A DNA stretch of 64,000 bases from Neorhizobium galegae (GTDB lineage: Bacteria; Pseudomonadota; Alphaproteobacteria; Rhizobiales; Rhizobiaceae): positions 1,488,001 to 1,552,000 of the forward strand of contig NZ_JAGIPG010000001.1 of assembly GCF_017877055.1 (NCBI RefSeq), given 5' to 3'. Both the position numbers and the translations under genes were made by a program. Shown one piece after another: positions 1 through 9,163 of this stretch. The first letter of the stretch is position 1. Each line of letters starts with the position of its first letter. The notes beneath the pieces are model-generated. The model made no database searches and was not told the DNA's origin. It worked only from the letters and a program-made list of their open reading frames with translations.

Positions 1-1136
1 TTCCTGCCGATCGCCCGTTTCGCCGTCAGCTTCCAGTCCCGGCCGGTGAGGTCCGGGTTCTGTTCCGAGCCGGAGAGCGCGAATTCCTTGCGGATGATGC
101 TCTGGTTCAGCACGAACCAGCTGTAGTCATAGCCGGTCGCCATGAGGTGCTGCAGGGTGCCCAGCGTATCGTAACCGGGATAAAAAGGGGCTGGCAGGCG
201 CTTGCCCGTCGCGTCGAACCACAGCGAGGAGGGGCCGGGCAGGATGCGAATGCCATGGTTTTGCCAGATCGGGTTCCAGTTCCGCAGGCCTTCGGTATAG
301 TGCCACATGCGGTCGCGGTTGATTACCTGCCCGCCGGCTGTCCGGGTGATGCCGATCATCCGCCCGTCCACGTGTTTCGGCACGCCCGAGACCATGAAGG
401 CAGGCGGCTTGCCCAGCCTTGCCGGCCACATCTGCCGCACCAGGTCCTGGTTGCCGCCGATGCCGCCCGAAGCGACGATGACGATCGGCGCGCTGAGCTC
501 GAAGTCACCGACAGGTGTCCTGGATGTCTCCTCGCCACGCTCGGCCGTGCTCGCCTTGAGGATTGTGCCTGCAACGCCAGTCACGGCCTTTCCGGTCTTC
601 ACCAGATTGTCGACCCGGTGCCGCCAGAGGAAGCGGATCTTTCCGTTCTTTTCCGCCTCGCGCGCCCGCCGTTCGAAGGGTTCGACGACGCCGGGGCCGG
701 TGCCCCAGGTGGTGTGGAATCGCGGCACGGAATTGCCGTGCGAGGTCGCCGAGCCGCCGCCACGCTCGGCCCAGCCGACGATGGGGAAGATGCGGTGGCC
801 CATCTGCCTGAGCCAGGCGCGCTTCTCCCCGGCTGCGAAGGCGACATAGGCTTCCGCCCACATCCGCGGCCAGTGGTCCTCCTCGCGGTCGAAGCCGGCG
901 GTGCCCAGCCAGTCCTGCCAGGCGAGATCGAGCGAATCGCGGATGCCCATCCGCCGCTGCTCGGGGGAATCGACCAGGAACAGCCCGCCGAGCGACCAGA
1001 AGGCCTGGCCTCCAAGGTTTTGTTCCGGCTCCTGATCGAAGATGACGACAGAGCGGCCGGCATCTGCAAGTTCGGTCGCGGCGACGAGGCCCGAAAGGCC
1101 GGCACCTACCACGATGGCGTCAACTCTGTCGCTCAA
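1..1136 (-). CDS. FAD-dependent oxidoreductase (COG3573-like), 3' end outside window
   Basis: The first 378 codons are visible; the gene runs off the left edge. The start is a TTG at 1136-1134, preceded by GGGAGGAG at good spacing, so an ATG-only search misses it. Residues 7-26 hold the dinucleotide-binding fold: hydrophobic beta strand, GAGLSG, helix, then VVIFDQE with the acidic residue that binds the FAD ribose. The following QAFWSLGGLF stretch and later VIVASGGIGGN fit the predicted FAD-binding dehydrogenases related to fumarate reductase and ketosteroid dehydrogenase flavoproteins. Family members are usually about 550 residues, so roughly a third is missing here. The substrate cannot be read from the sequence. 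No partner gene is visible upstream. Confidence 0.85.
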   Translation of the reverse strand, partial: MSDRVDAIVVGAGLSGLVAATELADAGRSVVIFDQEPEQNLGGQAFWSLGGLFLVDSPEQRRMGIRDSLDLAWQDWLGTAGFDREEDHWPRMWAEAYVAFAAGEKRAWLRQMGHRIFPIVGWAERGGGSATSHGNSVPRFHTTWGTGPGVVEPFERRAREAEKNGKIRFLWRHRVDNLVKTGKAVTGVAGTILKASTAERGEETSRTPVGDFELSAPIVIVASGGIGGNQDLVRQMWPARLGKPPAFMVSGVPKHVDGRMIGITRTAGGQVINRDRMWHYTEGLRNWNPIWQNHGIRILPGPSSLWFDATGKRLPAPFYPGYDTLGTLQHLMATGYDYSWFVLNQSIIRKEFALSGSEQNPDLTGRDWKLTAKRAIGR

Positions 1137-1239
1137 GCGCGCTCCTCCCAAAGCGTGAGGATGCAGAGCATGCTGCATCCTTACGGCGAATACAGTCATG
1201 CGGTGTGACTGAGGTCAACAGGATGGCCGGCAAAACGAC

Positions 1240-1270
1240 AAAACCGGACTCGGCAAGCGAACCCGGTTTT
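1240..1270 (-). terminator. Hairpin downstream of the exported-protein gene
   Basis: Inverted repeat AAAACCGG (1240-1247) / CCGGTTTT (1263-1270) with a 15-nt loop, 27 nt past the stop codon at 1297. On the minus strand the second arm ends in TTTT followed by GTCGTTTTG, so it resembles an intrinsic terminator, although the loop is long. Confidence 0.5.
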
Positions 1271-1296
1271 GAAATCCGTCGGGAATGGTGGGCGAA

Positions 1297-1620
1297 TCAG
1301 CGGACGTAGACGGTCCGGCTGCCGTCGGCGGCGGTGTCGATCGCCACGACGTTGTTGAGTTCGACGTTCTGGCTCAGAAGATCGGCGCGCAGCGCGCGGT
1401 CGGTCTTCACTTCGTTCTGGGCCTTCTGGATGGTGGCCTGATCCGGGTGGATGAAGGCGTCCGGAACGTCCAGCCGCTTTGCGCTGTCGTCGAGTTCAGG
1501 GTTGGTAAAGACGATGGCGACGTCGCCGGCGGGTTTTGCCGTCATGCCCATATCGCGGGCATAGGCGGTTCCCATCGTGGCGGCGGACATCAGGACTGCG
1601 AGAGCAAAAGCCTTGTTCAT
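1297..1620 (-). CDS. Small exported protein of unknown function
   Basis: 107 residues. The start chosen is the ATG at 1620 because AGGAGA lies 6-7 nt upstream; an in-frame ATG at 1626 sits directly against that ribosome-binding site and a further in-frame start lies upstream. Residues 1-22 form a clear Sec signal peptide ending TAYA, with cleavage likely before RDMG. The mature part is about 85 residues, polar, without cysteines or a recognisable domain; a helical central section (DQATIQKAQNEVKTD) precedes a short beta-like C-terminus. It is monocistronic, with its own downstream hairpin. I do not recognise the family; a periplasmic location is the only supported statement. Confidence 0.75.
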   Translation of the reverse strand: MNKAFALAVLMSAATMGTAYARDMGMTAKPAGDVAIVFTNPELDDSAKRLDVPDAFIHPDQATIQKAQNEVKTDRALRADLLSQNVELNNVVAIDTAADGSRTVYVR

Positions 1621-1759
1621 GGTCATTCTCCTATCTTGGGTAAACCAGCCGAAGAGCTTTTGAAGCGATCCGGTTGGGCGTTTGCGGCAGGAGAACGTCG
1701 ACTTGCTTCCTCGGTTCCGTTTAAAATTATTACAAATAAGCAATGATTACAATAAGTTA

Positions 1760-1791
1760 ATCTCCCGTCACATCTGCGTGTAACGGGAGAT
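1760..1791 (-). terminator. Hairpin downstream of cheW
   Basis: ATCTCCCGT (1760-1768) pairs with ACGGGAGAT (1783-1791), 35 nt after the cheW stop. The stem can extend by a few more pairs inside the loop. No long T-run follows on the minus strand (TAACTT), so termination here is likely but not certain. Confidence 0.45.
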
Positions 1792-1825
1792 CTGGTCATA
1801 GTTTCGAACTTTTTTGCGCCGCAGA

Positions 1826-2293
1826 TTACGCGGCTTCGCGCGCGAGTTCGTCGGCGATGACGGTGTCGAGATTCAGGAAGCAGACCATGGTCTTTTCGAG
1901 CGCGACGATGCCGCGGCAGAAAGCGCGCTGGGCTTCCGGGATGATTTCCGGGGCCGGCTGCAGGTCTTCCCCACGAATGGTCATCATGTCGGAAACCTGC
2001 TCGACCAAAAGGCCGACCAGCTTGCCGGCGATGTCGGTGACGATGATCGCGGAGCGTTCCGACGGTTCGGTCATCTTCATGCCGAGACGGCAGGCCATGT
2101 CGATGACCGGGATCACCGCGCCGCGCAGGTTGATGAGACCGAGCACGTAAGGCGGGGTGTGCGGCATCGGGGTCACCGGCGCCCAGCCGCGGATTTCGCG
2201 GATCGCCATGATATCGATGCAGAATTCCTGGTCTCCGAGATGGAAGGAGACGATTTCAAGGTAGGCGCCGGACTGCTTGATGGCATTGCTCAT
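1826..2293 (-). CDS. cheW: Chemotaxis coupling protein CheW
   Basis: 155 residues, the normal size for a single-domain CheW. The SH3-like CheW fold is recognisable from FHLGDQEFCIDIMAIREI near residue 17, the VLGLINLRGAVIPVID core around 50-65, and VSDMMTIRGEDLQPAPEI. CheW links chemoreceptors to the CheA kinase in the membrane-bound signalling array. The ATG at 2293 follows the MCP stop by one nucleotide, so the two are co-transcribed and probably translationally coupled. No cheA, cheY or cheR lies in the window, so this is a receptor/CheW pair outside the main che cluster. Confidence 0.93.
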   Translation of the reverse strand: MSNAIKQSGAYLEIVSFHLGDQEFCIDIMAIREIRGWAPVTPMPHTPPYVLGLINLRGAVIPVIDMACRLGMKMTEPSERSAIIVTDIAGKLVGLLVEQVSDMMTIRGEDLQPAPEIIPEAQRAFCRGIVALEKTMVCFLNLDTVIADELAREAA

Positions 2294-2294
2294 G

Positions 2295-4259
2295 TCAGAA
2301 CTCTTCCCATTTGTCTGAGGATCCCACGGCCTTCGGCTTGGCGGAGGTGGGGCTATTGCTGAAGGCTCCCGCGAGCTTGTTCATCAAGTTGAGTGCGGGC
2401 GATGGTTTGGGTGGCGTGGAAGCGCCTGCTGCCTCGACGGCGCGCGGGCCATTGCCTCCACGGATCTGGAAATGGCTGATCAGCTGGTTGAGGTTTTCGG
2501 CATCGCTGGCCAGCGAATGGCTGGCAGCAGTGCTCTGCTCCACCATTGCGGCATTCTGTTGCGTTGCTTGGTCCATCTGGCCGATCGCCATGTTGATCTC
2601 GGTTAGTCCGGTCGATTGTTCGCGCGCAGAAGTGAAAATCGCGTGAACGTGATCATTGATTTTCAGCACATCGTCGCCAATCCGCGTCAGGGCGTCGCCG
2701 GTTGCCTTGACCAGATCGACGCCGGTCTTGACCTCCTGGTTGGAGCGGGTGACCAGCGCCTTGATGTCCTTGGCGGCGCCGGCTGCACGCCCGGCGAGCT
2801 CGCGCACTTCCTGGGCGACCACTGCAAAACCCTTGCCGGCCTCGCCCGCACGGGCCGCTTCGACCCCGGCGTTGAGTGCCAGAAGATTGGTCTGGAAGGC
2901 GATTTCGTCGATGACGTTGATGATCTTGCCGATCTCGGCGGTGGCACCCTCGATCCGCCCCATGGCGGCGGTGGCATCCCGCACCACGCTGGCGGACTGT
3001 TCCGTATAGTCCTTGGCATGGCTCACCATCTGGGTCGCCTCTTCGGCGCGGCTGGTGGCGTTGCGTACGGTCGCCGTGATTTCTTCGAGGGCTGCCGATG
3101 TTTCCTCGAGCGAGGCCGCCTGCTTCTCGGTCCGCTTCGCCAGGTCGTCGGCAGCGGAGCGCATCTGGTTGGCGTTGGCACCGATGGAGCTGGAGCTGTT
3201 GGCAACCTCGGTCATGATGTGGCGCAGACGCTCGACGACCCGGTTGAAGTCGGTGCGCAGGCGCTCGAGATCTCCGCGGAAGGGACGATCGAGGGCAGCT
3301 GCGAGGTCGCCTTCGGAGAGACGGTTGAGCGCGCTCGCAAGCGAATCGACCGCGTACTGGAGCGCCTGGGCTTCGGCCCTCTGTTCCGACTCGCTCGCCT
3401 GCCGCTGGGTCTCGTTCCGGCGACGTTCGTCGTCCAGGCTGTTCTCCAGGGTCTGGCGCTCCACGGCCGCAAGCCGGAAGATATCGGTGGCGCGCGCCAT
3501 CTCGCCGATCTCGTCGCCGCGGTCGATGCCGGGCACGGGGGTCTTGTAGTCGCCGCCGATGATCCGCTGCATGCTGGCGCGGACGCCGTCTATGCCGCGC
3601 CGGATGGCGCCGCCATGAACGCTCTGCAGGATCGCCATGGCGACCAGTGCGATCAAGCCGAAGCCAAGCTGCACATAAAGCGCTTTCGAGGAAAGCGTGT
3701 TTGCCTCGTGGACGCGGTTGCTGACAAGCTTCTCGCCCGCGACGGCCGCTGTCTCGAGCGTCGTGCCGACCCGTTCGCCGGCACCGTCGATGACGTCGTC
3801 GATCTTGTCATAGGCTTCGTCGGGCGCGCCCGTTTCGACCATTTTTCTGAGATCGACCTGGATCGCCGTCGAAACAGTCGCGAGATCCGTTTCGAAACTT
3901 GAGACGACGCCCGGATTGCCGATTTCGGCCGCGAGTTTCTTCAGGTCGCCCGAGGAGCTTTTCAGCTTGTCGATGGAGTCCGCCATCGCCTTCAGCCGGG
4001 CAGGATCGACGCGTTTGTCGTCGCGATCGACGATCGTGTCCATCGCCGCCAGAACGAGCTCCAGGTTGGCGATGCGCATGCCGTTGACGGTATCCACATG
4101 CTGCCGGACCTCGGTGGCGCGCTGCAGCGCTTCGTCAACCTGGCGGCCCTCGTACCAGCCGACAAGCAGCATGGCGCCGATACCGGCAAAGGCGGATCCT
4201 GCCAGGGTCCATAGTCGGTGATTGACCGAGAGTGTCTTGCGAATGGGTGTTGCCGTCAT
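2295..4259 (-). CDS. Methyl-accepting chemotaxis protein
   Basis: 654 residues from the ATG at 4259, which has GGGAGGAAT upstream; an in-frame start 30 codons earlier (4349) lacks support and would put the first membrane helix deep in the protein. Membrane helix 1 is near residues 15-38 and helix 2 near 195-215, bracketing a helical periplasmic domain of about 155 residues. A HAMP domain follows, then a second HAMP-like segment, then the signalling coiled coil with the hairpin tip [20 protein letters not shown]. The last residues are KWEEF, matching the xWxxF form of the CheR/CheB tether found at the end of some receptors. The ligand is unknown. It is the first gene of an operon with cheW. 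Confidence 0.94.
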   Translation of the reverse strand: MTATPIRKTLSVNHRLWTLAGSAFAGIGAMLLVGWYEGRQVDEALQRATEVRQHVDTVNGMRIANLELVLAAMDTIVDRDDKRVDPARLKAMADSIDKLKSSSGDLKKLAAEIGNPGVVSSFETDLATVSTAIQVDLRKMVETGAPDEAYDKIDDVIDGAGERVGTTLETAAVAGEKLVSNRVHEANTLSSKALYVQLGFGLIALVAMAILQSVHGGAIRRGIDGVRASMQRIIGGDYKTPVPGIDRGDEIGEMARATDIFRLAAVERQTLENSLDDERRRNETQRQASESEQRAEAQALQYAVDSLASALNRLSEGDLAAALDRPFRGDLERLRTDFNRVVERLRHIMTEVANSSSSIGANANQMRSAADDLAKRTEKQAASLEETSAALEEITATVRNATSRAEEATQMVSHAKDYTEQSASVVRDATAAMGRIEGATAEIGKIINVIDEIAFQTNLLALNAGVEAARAGEAGKGFAVVAQEVRELAGRAAGAAKDIKALVTRSNQEVKTGVDLVKATGDALTRIGDDVLKINDHVHAIFTSAREQSTGLTEINMAIGQMDQATQQNAAMVEQSTAASHSLASDAENLNQLISHFQIRGGNGPRAVEAAGASTPPKPSPALNLMNKLAGAFSNSPTSAKPKAVGSSDKWEEF

Positions 4260-4445
4260 GCTGTTGAAATTCCTCCCGGCGCCGGACATGTCCGGCAGGC
4301 TTTCGGATAGAGATGGAAACAGGGAGCGAGCCGATATCGGCGACGTCATGTCTTTGGTGGTCCTGGCGAGATCGCGGCCCCCGGGTGCGATGCGTCTGCA
4401 TCCTCACCTCCACTTTGCCGCAACGATTCGTGAACCATCTTCGCC

Positions 4446-4482
4446 TTTATAAGATCTCAGACAGGTATTAATCTTACGCTAA
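4446..4482 (-). promoter_or_regulatory. Candidate CtrA-type promoter for the mcp-cheW operon
   Basis: On the minus strand TTAG-N7-TTAA (4482-4468) is one base from the CtrA half-site pair TTAA-N7-TTAA. It is followed after 16 nt by TATAAA (4451-4446), a reasonable -10. The arrangement, with the box at the -35 position, is that of CtrA-activated alphaproteobacterial promoters, and chemotaxis genes are often CtrA-dependent. Distance to the mcp ATG is about 185 nt. This is inference from one site. Confidence 0.35.
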
Positions 4483-4542
4483 GCATGTTTGGAGGTTGTG
4501 CCGACCTTCCGGAATGGCGGAAAAGATTGTAGATTGAACACC

Positions 4543-4698
4543 ATGGATCGCACTGTCGACGGTTACCGCCTGCCGCTGATCACCGCCGTAAGCCTGGTCT
4601 TGCTCGGGCTCGGCGGCGTCGCCTTTTATGGCTGGCTCCGGTTCGGCTCTTCCATTCTGCTGACGCTCGGTGAAAGCGGTCTTTCCTGGTGTTTCTGA
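4543..4698 (+). CDS. Small single-span membrane protein
   Basis: 51 residues from the ATG at 4543; an in-frame start 18 codons upstream is less likely because its extension has no coding character. The protein has a polar N-terminus (MDRTVDGYR) and one strong hydrophobic segment from about residue 10 to 29, followed by a second weakly hydrophobic stretch ending in LSWCF. The ribosome-binding site is poor. It lies 120 nt before the SCO gene on the same strand, so it may be co-expressed with it. I do not recognise a family; the call rests on reading frame, composition and position. Confidence 0.5.
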   Translation: MDRTVDGYRLPLITAVSLVLLGLGGVAFYGWLRFGSSILLTLGESGLSWCF

Positions 4699-4818
4699 CC
4701 GCTGCCGTATCGTTGGGACAAATCAGCGCGATGTCATTCGAAAACAACTTCTTGAATTGCGTGTCCGGCGGCTCGGGTCTATCGCTCCGTCAACCAGGCC
4801 TGAGCTGAAGAGATACCG

Positions 4819-5418
4819 ATGAAGAGCTTTCGAATCGTTCTGTGGATCGCCGTCGTTGCATTGGCGGGCGTGCTGGTCACGCTGACGCTGACGTTCACGC
4901 GTTCGAAACAGCAGCTTGCTGAAGGTCCCTTCGGCGTACCGTTCCAGCTCGTGGCCCAGAACGGCCAGCCGATCACCGAAAAAGCGTTTCAGGACAAGCC
5001 CACGGCGCTGTTCTTCGGCTTCACCCATTGCCCGGAAGTCTGCCCGACGACGCTGTTCGAGCTTAACGGCTGGCTGCACAAGGTCGATCCGGACGGCACG
5101 AAACTCAATGGATATTTCGTCAGCATCGATCCGGAACGCGACAGCCCGGAACTGCTCGGCCAGTATGTTTCGAATGTCACCGACCGGGTGAAGGGCATTT
5201 CCGGCCCGCCGGCCAAGGTTCAGGAGATGGCCAAGGGCTTCAAGGTCTATTTCAAGAAAGTGCCGGTCGACGAGAAGGATCCGAACGGCGATTACACGAT
5301 GGATCATACGGCTTCCGTCTTCCTGCTCGACAATGGCGGACGCTTCGCCGGCACCATTGCCTACGGCGAAAACCCCGACGTCGCGGTCAAGAAGCTCGAA
5401 AATCTGATCAAGGGCTGA
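4819..5418 (+). CDS. SCO1/SenC family copper chaperone
   Basis: 199 residues. An N-terminal membrane anchor (about 5-26) is followed by a thioredoxin-like domain facing the periplasm. The family's copper ligands are all present: Cys71 and Cys75 in CPEVCP and His163 in MDHTASVF. SCO proteins deliver copper to, or reduce the thiols of, the CuA site of cytochrome c oxidase. The gene precedes prmA by 77 nt on the same strand. The window also holds a copper operon near 33-37 kb, but nothing in the sequence links the two directly. Confidence 0.92.
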   Translation: MKSFRIVLWIAVVALAGVLVTLTLTFTRSKQQLAEGPFGVPFQLVAQNGQPITEKAFQDKPTALFFGFTHCPEVCPTTLFELNGWLHKVDPDGTKLNGYFVSIDPERDSPELLGQYVSNVTDRVKGISGPPAKVQEMAKGFKVYFKKVPVDEKDPNGDYTMDHTASVFLLDNGGRFAGTIAYGENPDVAVKKLENLIKG

Positions 5419-5495
5419 TACGTTTGGCGTTGAAGCCGACATGGCTTCTGTGGCAATCCTCTCCGCCACCGATCAATAGCTGAGAGAACCCTTCC

Positions 5496-6374
5496 TTGAG
5501 CGAAATCCGCCTTTACGTCACGTCCACCGAAAGAGGTGCGACCGAGATCCTCGATATCCTGTCGGAGGTCTTCGGCGAGGAGGATTTCGCCATCGCCACA
5601 ACCGAGGTCGATGAAAAGAAAGACATCTGGGAAGCCTCGGTCTACATGATGGCGGAGGACGAGGAGGCGGTGCGCGAGCGTATCGCCGAGGGCCTTGCCC
5701 AGGCCTTTCCCGCTCTCGAAATCCAAAGGGAAGTCATTCCGGATATCGACTGGATCGCCAAGTCGCTGGAAGGCCTGAAGCCGGTGAGGGCCGGGCGGTT
5801 CATCGTCCACGGCTCGCATGACCGCGACAAGGTGAAGGTCAACGATATCGCCATCGAGATCGATGCGGGCCAGGCCTTCGGCACTGGCCATCACGGCACG
5901 ACTGCCGGCTGCCTCGAAGTGATCGAGGACGTGATGCGGGCAAGACCGGTCCGCAATGCACTCGATCTCGGGACCGGGAGCGGCGTGCTGGCGATTGCCG
6001 TACGCAAGCTGCGCAACATTCCGGTGCTCGCTACCGACATCGATCCGGTCGCGGTGCGGGTGGCCCGTGAAAACGTCCGCCGCAACGGCATCGCCACCGG
6101 CATCCGTCTGGAGACGGCGCCGGGATTTCATTCGCCGGCGTTTGATCGGGAGGGACCGTTCGACCTGATCATCGCCAACATTCTCGCGCGGCCGCTGATG
6201 AAGATGGCGCCGCAGCTGGCGGCACATCTGGCGCCTGGCGGTTCGGTAATCCTGTCCGGCATCCTGGCCGGACAGCGCTGGAAGGTGCTGGCCGCCTATA
6301 GCGGCGTCCGCCTGGCCCATGTCCGCACCATCTGGCGCAACGGCTGGGTGACGATCCATCTGCGCAGTCGGTAA
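5496..6374 (+). CDS. prmA: Ribosomal protein L11 methyltransferase PrmA
   Basis: 292 residues. The start is TTG at 5496, giving MSEIRLYV; no better in-frame ATG is available before the conserved N-terminal domain. The N-terminal substrate-recognition domain spans about 1-120. The SAM-binding Rossmann fold follows with GTGHHGTT, LDLGTGSGVLAIA, the acidic ATDID and the catalytic-loop motif NILARPL. PrmA trimethylates ribosomal protein L11 in the cytoplasm and is usually dispensable. The sequence is intact and of normal family length. Confidence 0.93.
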   Translation: MSEIRLYVTSTERGATEILDILSEVFGEEDFAIATTEVDEKKDIWEASVYMMAEDEEAVRERIAEGLAQAFPALEIQREVIPDIDWIAKSLEGLKPVRAGRFIVHGSHDRDKVKVNDIAIEIDAGQAFGTGHHGTTAGCLEVIEDVMRARPVRNALDLGTGSGVLAIAVRKLRNIPVLATDIDPVAVRVARENVRRNGIATGIRLETAPGFHSPAFDREGPFDLIIANILARPLMKMAPQLAAHLAPGGSVILSGILAGQRWKVLAAYSGVRLAHVRTIWRNGWVTIHLRSR

Positions 6375-6425
6375 TCCATTTCGCAATGCAGCATTGATTT
6401 CTTTGCATGGCTCCTCGTGCAGACA

Positions 6426-6455
6426 GCAAAAAGGCGACACCACTGGTGCCGCCTT
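6426..6455 (-). terminator. Intrinsic terminator after the DUF1127 gene
   Basis: Near-perfect inverted repeat 6431-6455: AAGGCGACACCA against TGGTGCCGCCTT, one mismatch, tight loop. On the minus strand it ends in TTTTT (6432-6426). It lies about 115 nt beyond the stop of the minus-strand DUF1127 gene, with no gene between. Confidence 0.6.
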
Positions 6456-6570
6456 GCGATCAGTTCTGGGACTGATCTACCCGCGAGCGTGAGGGAGGAT
6501 TTGCTCGAGCGGGCCTCGTATCCTGGAAGCCGGGGCGGGTGAGGGAGGAGAGCCCGTGCCGGCCGTAAAA

Positions 6571-6744
6571 TCAGAATACGTAGCTTTGAGCGCCCTTGCG
6601 GCGCAGTTCTTCGCGGCTGGTGCCGAGGCCCTTCAGCGTTTCATCGTCGAGGGACAGCAAAGCGCCGTTGACGTAACGGGCAACCTGACGCTCGCGAGCT
6701 TCGACCACCCGGTTGAAGGCATTGCGGAAGAAAGAGTTGGCCAT
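6571..6744 (-). CDS. DUF1127 domain small protein
   Basis: 57 residues from the ATG at 6744, preceded by AAGGATAG; a longer in-frame reading to 6915 has no ribosome-binding site and no conserved sequence. The second half, from RYVNGALLSLDDETLKGLG to SREELRR, matches the DUF1127 pattern of small arginine-rich alphaproteobacterial proteins. In Agrobacterium and related bacteria such proteins have been tied to RNA turnover and phosphate or stress adaptation, but the role of this copy is not known. It is a single-gene unit with its own terminator. Confidence 0.82.
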   Translation of the reverse strand: MANSFFRNAFNRVVEARERQVARYVNGALLSLDDETLKGLGTSREELRRKGAQSYVF

Positions 6745-6997
6745 GGAAGCTATCCTTTTGATACGGGCCTTGTTCGGCGCCCGTTCGATGTTGTGAATAT
6801 AGCGATTGCTGCACTGCACAGTGAGAGGGCTTGTCTCATTGGTGGTATGCGTTTGTTGCATAGGATGAACAGATCTGCGCCAGACCTGTTGAGCAGATGC
6901 ACAATCGCCGCTCATGCGGCTCGGCTGGCAATGTCCGTCGAAGATCGGCTAACATGGTTTCAACCTCTCGGAATCAGGCAGCCCGGAAAACAACCCC

Positions 6998-8830
6998 ATG
7001 TTCCAGTCCTTCGAAGTGAAGTCCGCCCCGCAGTTCGGCCGTGATCGCGTCAGTGCGCTCCGGGCGAAATTCGCCGATCTCGGCATTGACGGTTTTCTCG
7101 TCCCCCGTGCGGACGAATATCAGGGCGAATACGTGCCGGCCTCGGCCGAACGCCTATCCTGGCTCACCGGCTTCACCGGATCGGCCGGCATGGCACTCAT
7201 CACGCAGCGTGAGGCTATCGTTTTCGTCGATGGACGTTACGTCACCCAGCTTGCCGAACAGGTGGACGGTTCGGTGTTCACCGCCGGCGACCTCGTCAAC
7301 GAGCCGCCGCATGTCTGGCTGCCGCGCCATGGATCGAAGGGCCTTCGCCTCGGCATCGACCCATGGCTGCATGCGGGCGCGGAAGTGCGCCGGCTCGAAA
7401 AGGCGCTGGCCGAGATCGGCGGATCGCTGGTGCTGCTCGACGCCAATCCGCTCGATGCGATCTGGAGCGATCGGCCGGCCGAACCGCTCGGCGCCGTTTC
7501 GATCCAGAAACAGGAATATGCCGGCACGCTGGCGAGCGAGAAGATCGCTGCCATCGCGAGCCAGGTGAAGGAGAAGGGGGCTGCCGCGGTCGTCATCGCC
7601 GACCCGACATCGGTCGCCTGGATATTCAACATCCGCGGCGACGACGTTCCACACACGCCCTATCCGCTATCGCGCGCCATCATTCCGGCGGAAGGCAAGG
7701 CCGAGATCTTCCTCGACCGGATGAAGACCGGCATCGAACAGGCCGCCTATCTCGCGCAGATCGCGGTGCAGCGTCCGCCGTCGGAATTCCTCTCCCGTCT
7801 TGCGGCTTTCTCGGCGGATGGCGCAAAGATCCTGATCGATCCCGACCTGACGCCGCTCGCGCTCACCAAGGCGATCACGGCCGCAGGCGGCGAGGTGGTC
7901 GAGGGAACCGACCCGGCCAAGCTGCCACGTGCCTGCAAGAACCGCGAGGAGCTCGAAGGCTCGGCAAAGGCGCATCTGCAGGATGGCGCGGCGATGGTCG
8001 AATATCTCTATTGGCTCGACAGCCAAGCACCCGGAACGATCACCGAAATCGACGCGGTCAAGGCGCTGGAGGCGACCCGCGACCGCGTCGGCCAGGCCAT
8101 GCAGAACCCGCTGAAGGACATTTCCTTCGAGACGATCTCGGGTGCGGGCGAGCATGGCGCGGTCATCCATTACCGCGTCACGACCGAGACCAACCGCAAG
8201 CTCGAAGCGGGCGAACTTTTCCTCGTCGATTCCGGCGCACAGTATGTCAACGGCACGACCGACATCACCCGCACGGTCGCGGTCGGCGCCGTTCCGGAAG
8301 AGCACAAGCGATTCTTTACCCTGGTGCTGAAGGGCATGATCGGCATCAGCACGGCGCGTTTTCCCAAGGGCACGCGCGGCTGCGATCTCGATCCGCTCGC
8401 CCGCATCGCGCTGTGGAAGGCTGGCGGCGACTATGCGCATGGCACCGGCCATGGCGTCGGCTCGTATCTGTCGGTGCATGAAGGACCGCAGCGGATCTCG
8501 CGGCTGGCGACGCAGGAACTGCTTCCCGGCATGATCCTGTCCAACGAGCCCGGCTATTACCGGCCAGGCTCGTTCGGCATCCGCATCGAAAACCTCATCT
8601 ATGTGAAGGCGGCGGAAGAGATCGACGGCGGGGACCAGCCGATGCTCGCCTTCGAGACGCTGACCTGGTGCCCGATCGACCGCCGTCTGGTGCTGCCTGC
8701 GCTGATGACGGCGGAGGAACTCGGCTGGCTCGACGGCTACCACGCCACTGTGCGCGAAAAGCTGCTGCCGCTGATCGACGACGAAGCAGTCAAGGCCTGG
8801 TTGGTGAAAGCGACCGAGCCTCTTTCCTGA
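6998..8830 (+). CDS. pepP: Xaa-Pro aminopeptidase (M24B, long form)
   Basis: 610 residues, the length of the long aminopeptidase P form with two N-terminal creatinase-like domains (about 12-150 and 165-315) and a C-terminal pita-bread catalytic domain. The two-metal site is visible: VDSGAQY and TTDITRT supply the aspartates, GHGVGSYLSVHEGP the histidine, SNEPGYY and RIENL the glutamates. It releases N-terminal residues preceding proline in the cytoplasm. The N-terminus (MFQSFEVKSA) and ATG at 6998 are consistent with family members. It stands alone, converging on azlD with 17 nt between stop codons. Confidence 0.93.
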   Translation: MFQSFEVKSAPQFGRDRVSALRAKFADLGIDGFLVPRADEYQGEYVPASAERLSWLTGFTGSAGMALITQREAIVFVDGRYVTQLAEQVDGSVFTAGDLVNEPPHVWLPRHGSKGLRLGIDPWLHAGAEVRRLEKALAEIGGSLVLLDANPLDAIWSDRPAEPLGAVSIQKQEYAGTLASEKIAAIASQVKEKGAAAVVIADPTSVAWIFNIRGDDVPHTPYPLSRAIIPAEGKAEIFLDRMKTGIEQAAYLAQIAVQRPPSEFLSRLAAFSADGAKILIDPDLTPLALTKAITAAGGEVVEGTDPAKLPRACKNREELEGSAKAHLQDGAAMVEYLYWLDSQAPGTITEIDAVKALEATRDRVGQAMQNPLKDISFETISGAGEHGAVIHYRVTTETNRKLEAGELFLVDSGAQYVNGTTDITRTVAVGAVPEEHKRFFTLVLKGMIGISTARFPKGTRGCDLDPLARIALWKAGGDYAHGTGHGVGSYLSVHEGPQRISRLATQELLPGMILSNEPGYYRPGSFGIRIENLIYVKAAEEIDGGDQPMLAFETLTWCPIDRRLVLPALMTAEELGWLDGYHATVREKLLPLIDDEAVKAWLVKATEPLS

Positions 8831-8847
8831 ATGAGGGACGCCTGAAA

Positions 8848-9162
8848 TCAGAAGCCAAGCAGGTGGCGGCAGATCATCGCCGCCGCCCAGCCTGCGCCGA
8901 GCAGCAGGAGGCCCGGATATCGGATGCCGACCACCAGTGCCGCCAGCATTGCGATCTTGAAGTCCCAGCCGCCGTTGAAGAAGGCGGGGGCGACGAGCGT
9001 CGTCAGGACAGCCGCCGGCACGGCGTTGAGCGCCTGTTCCATGCGCGGCGGGATCGACTTCATCCGGGTGATCAGCACATAACCGCCGATGCGGGTAAGG
9101 AAAGTCGCGGCCGCTGCAGCGAGAATCAGAACCACCATGTCCATCGAGAGCTGGTCTGCCAT
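8848..9162 (-). CDS. azlD: AzlD family branched-chain amino acid transport subunit
   Basis: 104 residues, nearly all hydrophobic, with about four membrane helices; the FLTRIGGYVLI and IPPRMEQALNAVPAAVL segments are typical of AzlD. AzlC and AzlD form an inner-membrane exporter (LIV-E family) for branched-chain amino acids or their analogues. The start at 9162 is one nucleotide after the azlC stop, so the two are coupled. Confidence 0.9.
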   Translation of the reverse strand: MADQLSMDMVVLILAAAAATFLTRIGGYVLITRMKSIPPRMEQALNAVPAAVLTTLVAPAFFNGGWDFKIAMLAALVVGIRYPGLLLLGAGWAAAMICRHLLGF

Positions 9163-9163
9163 A

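Noticed and set aside
2616..3902. Long plus-strand open frame of 428 codons opposite the MCP gene
   Set aside because: Antisense shadow of a GC-rich gene; the minus-strand frame encodes a complete chemoreceptor.
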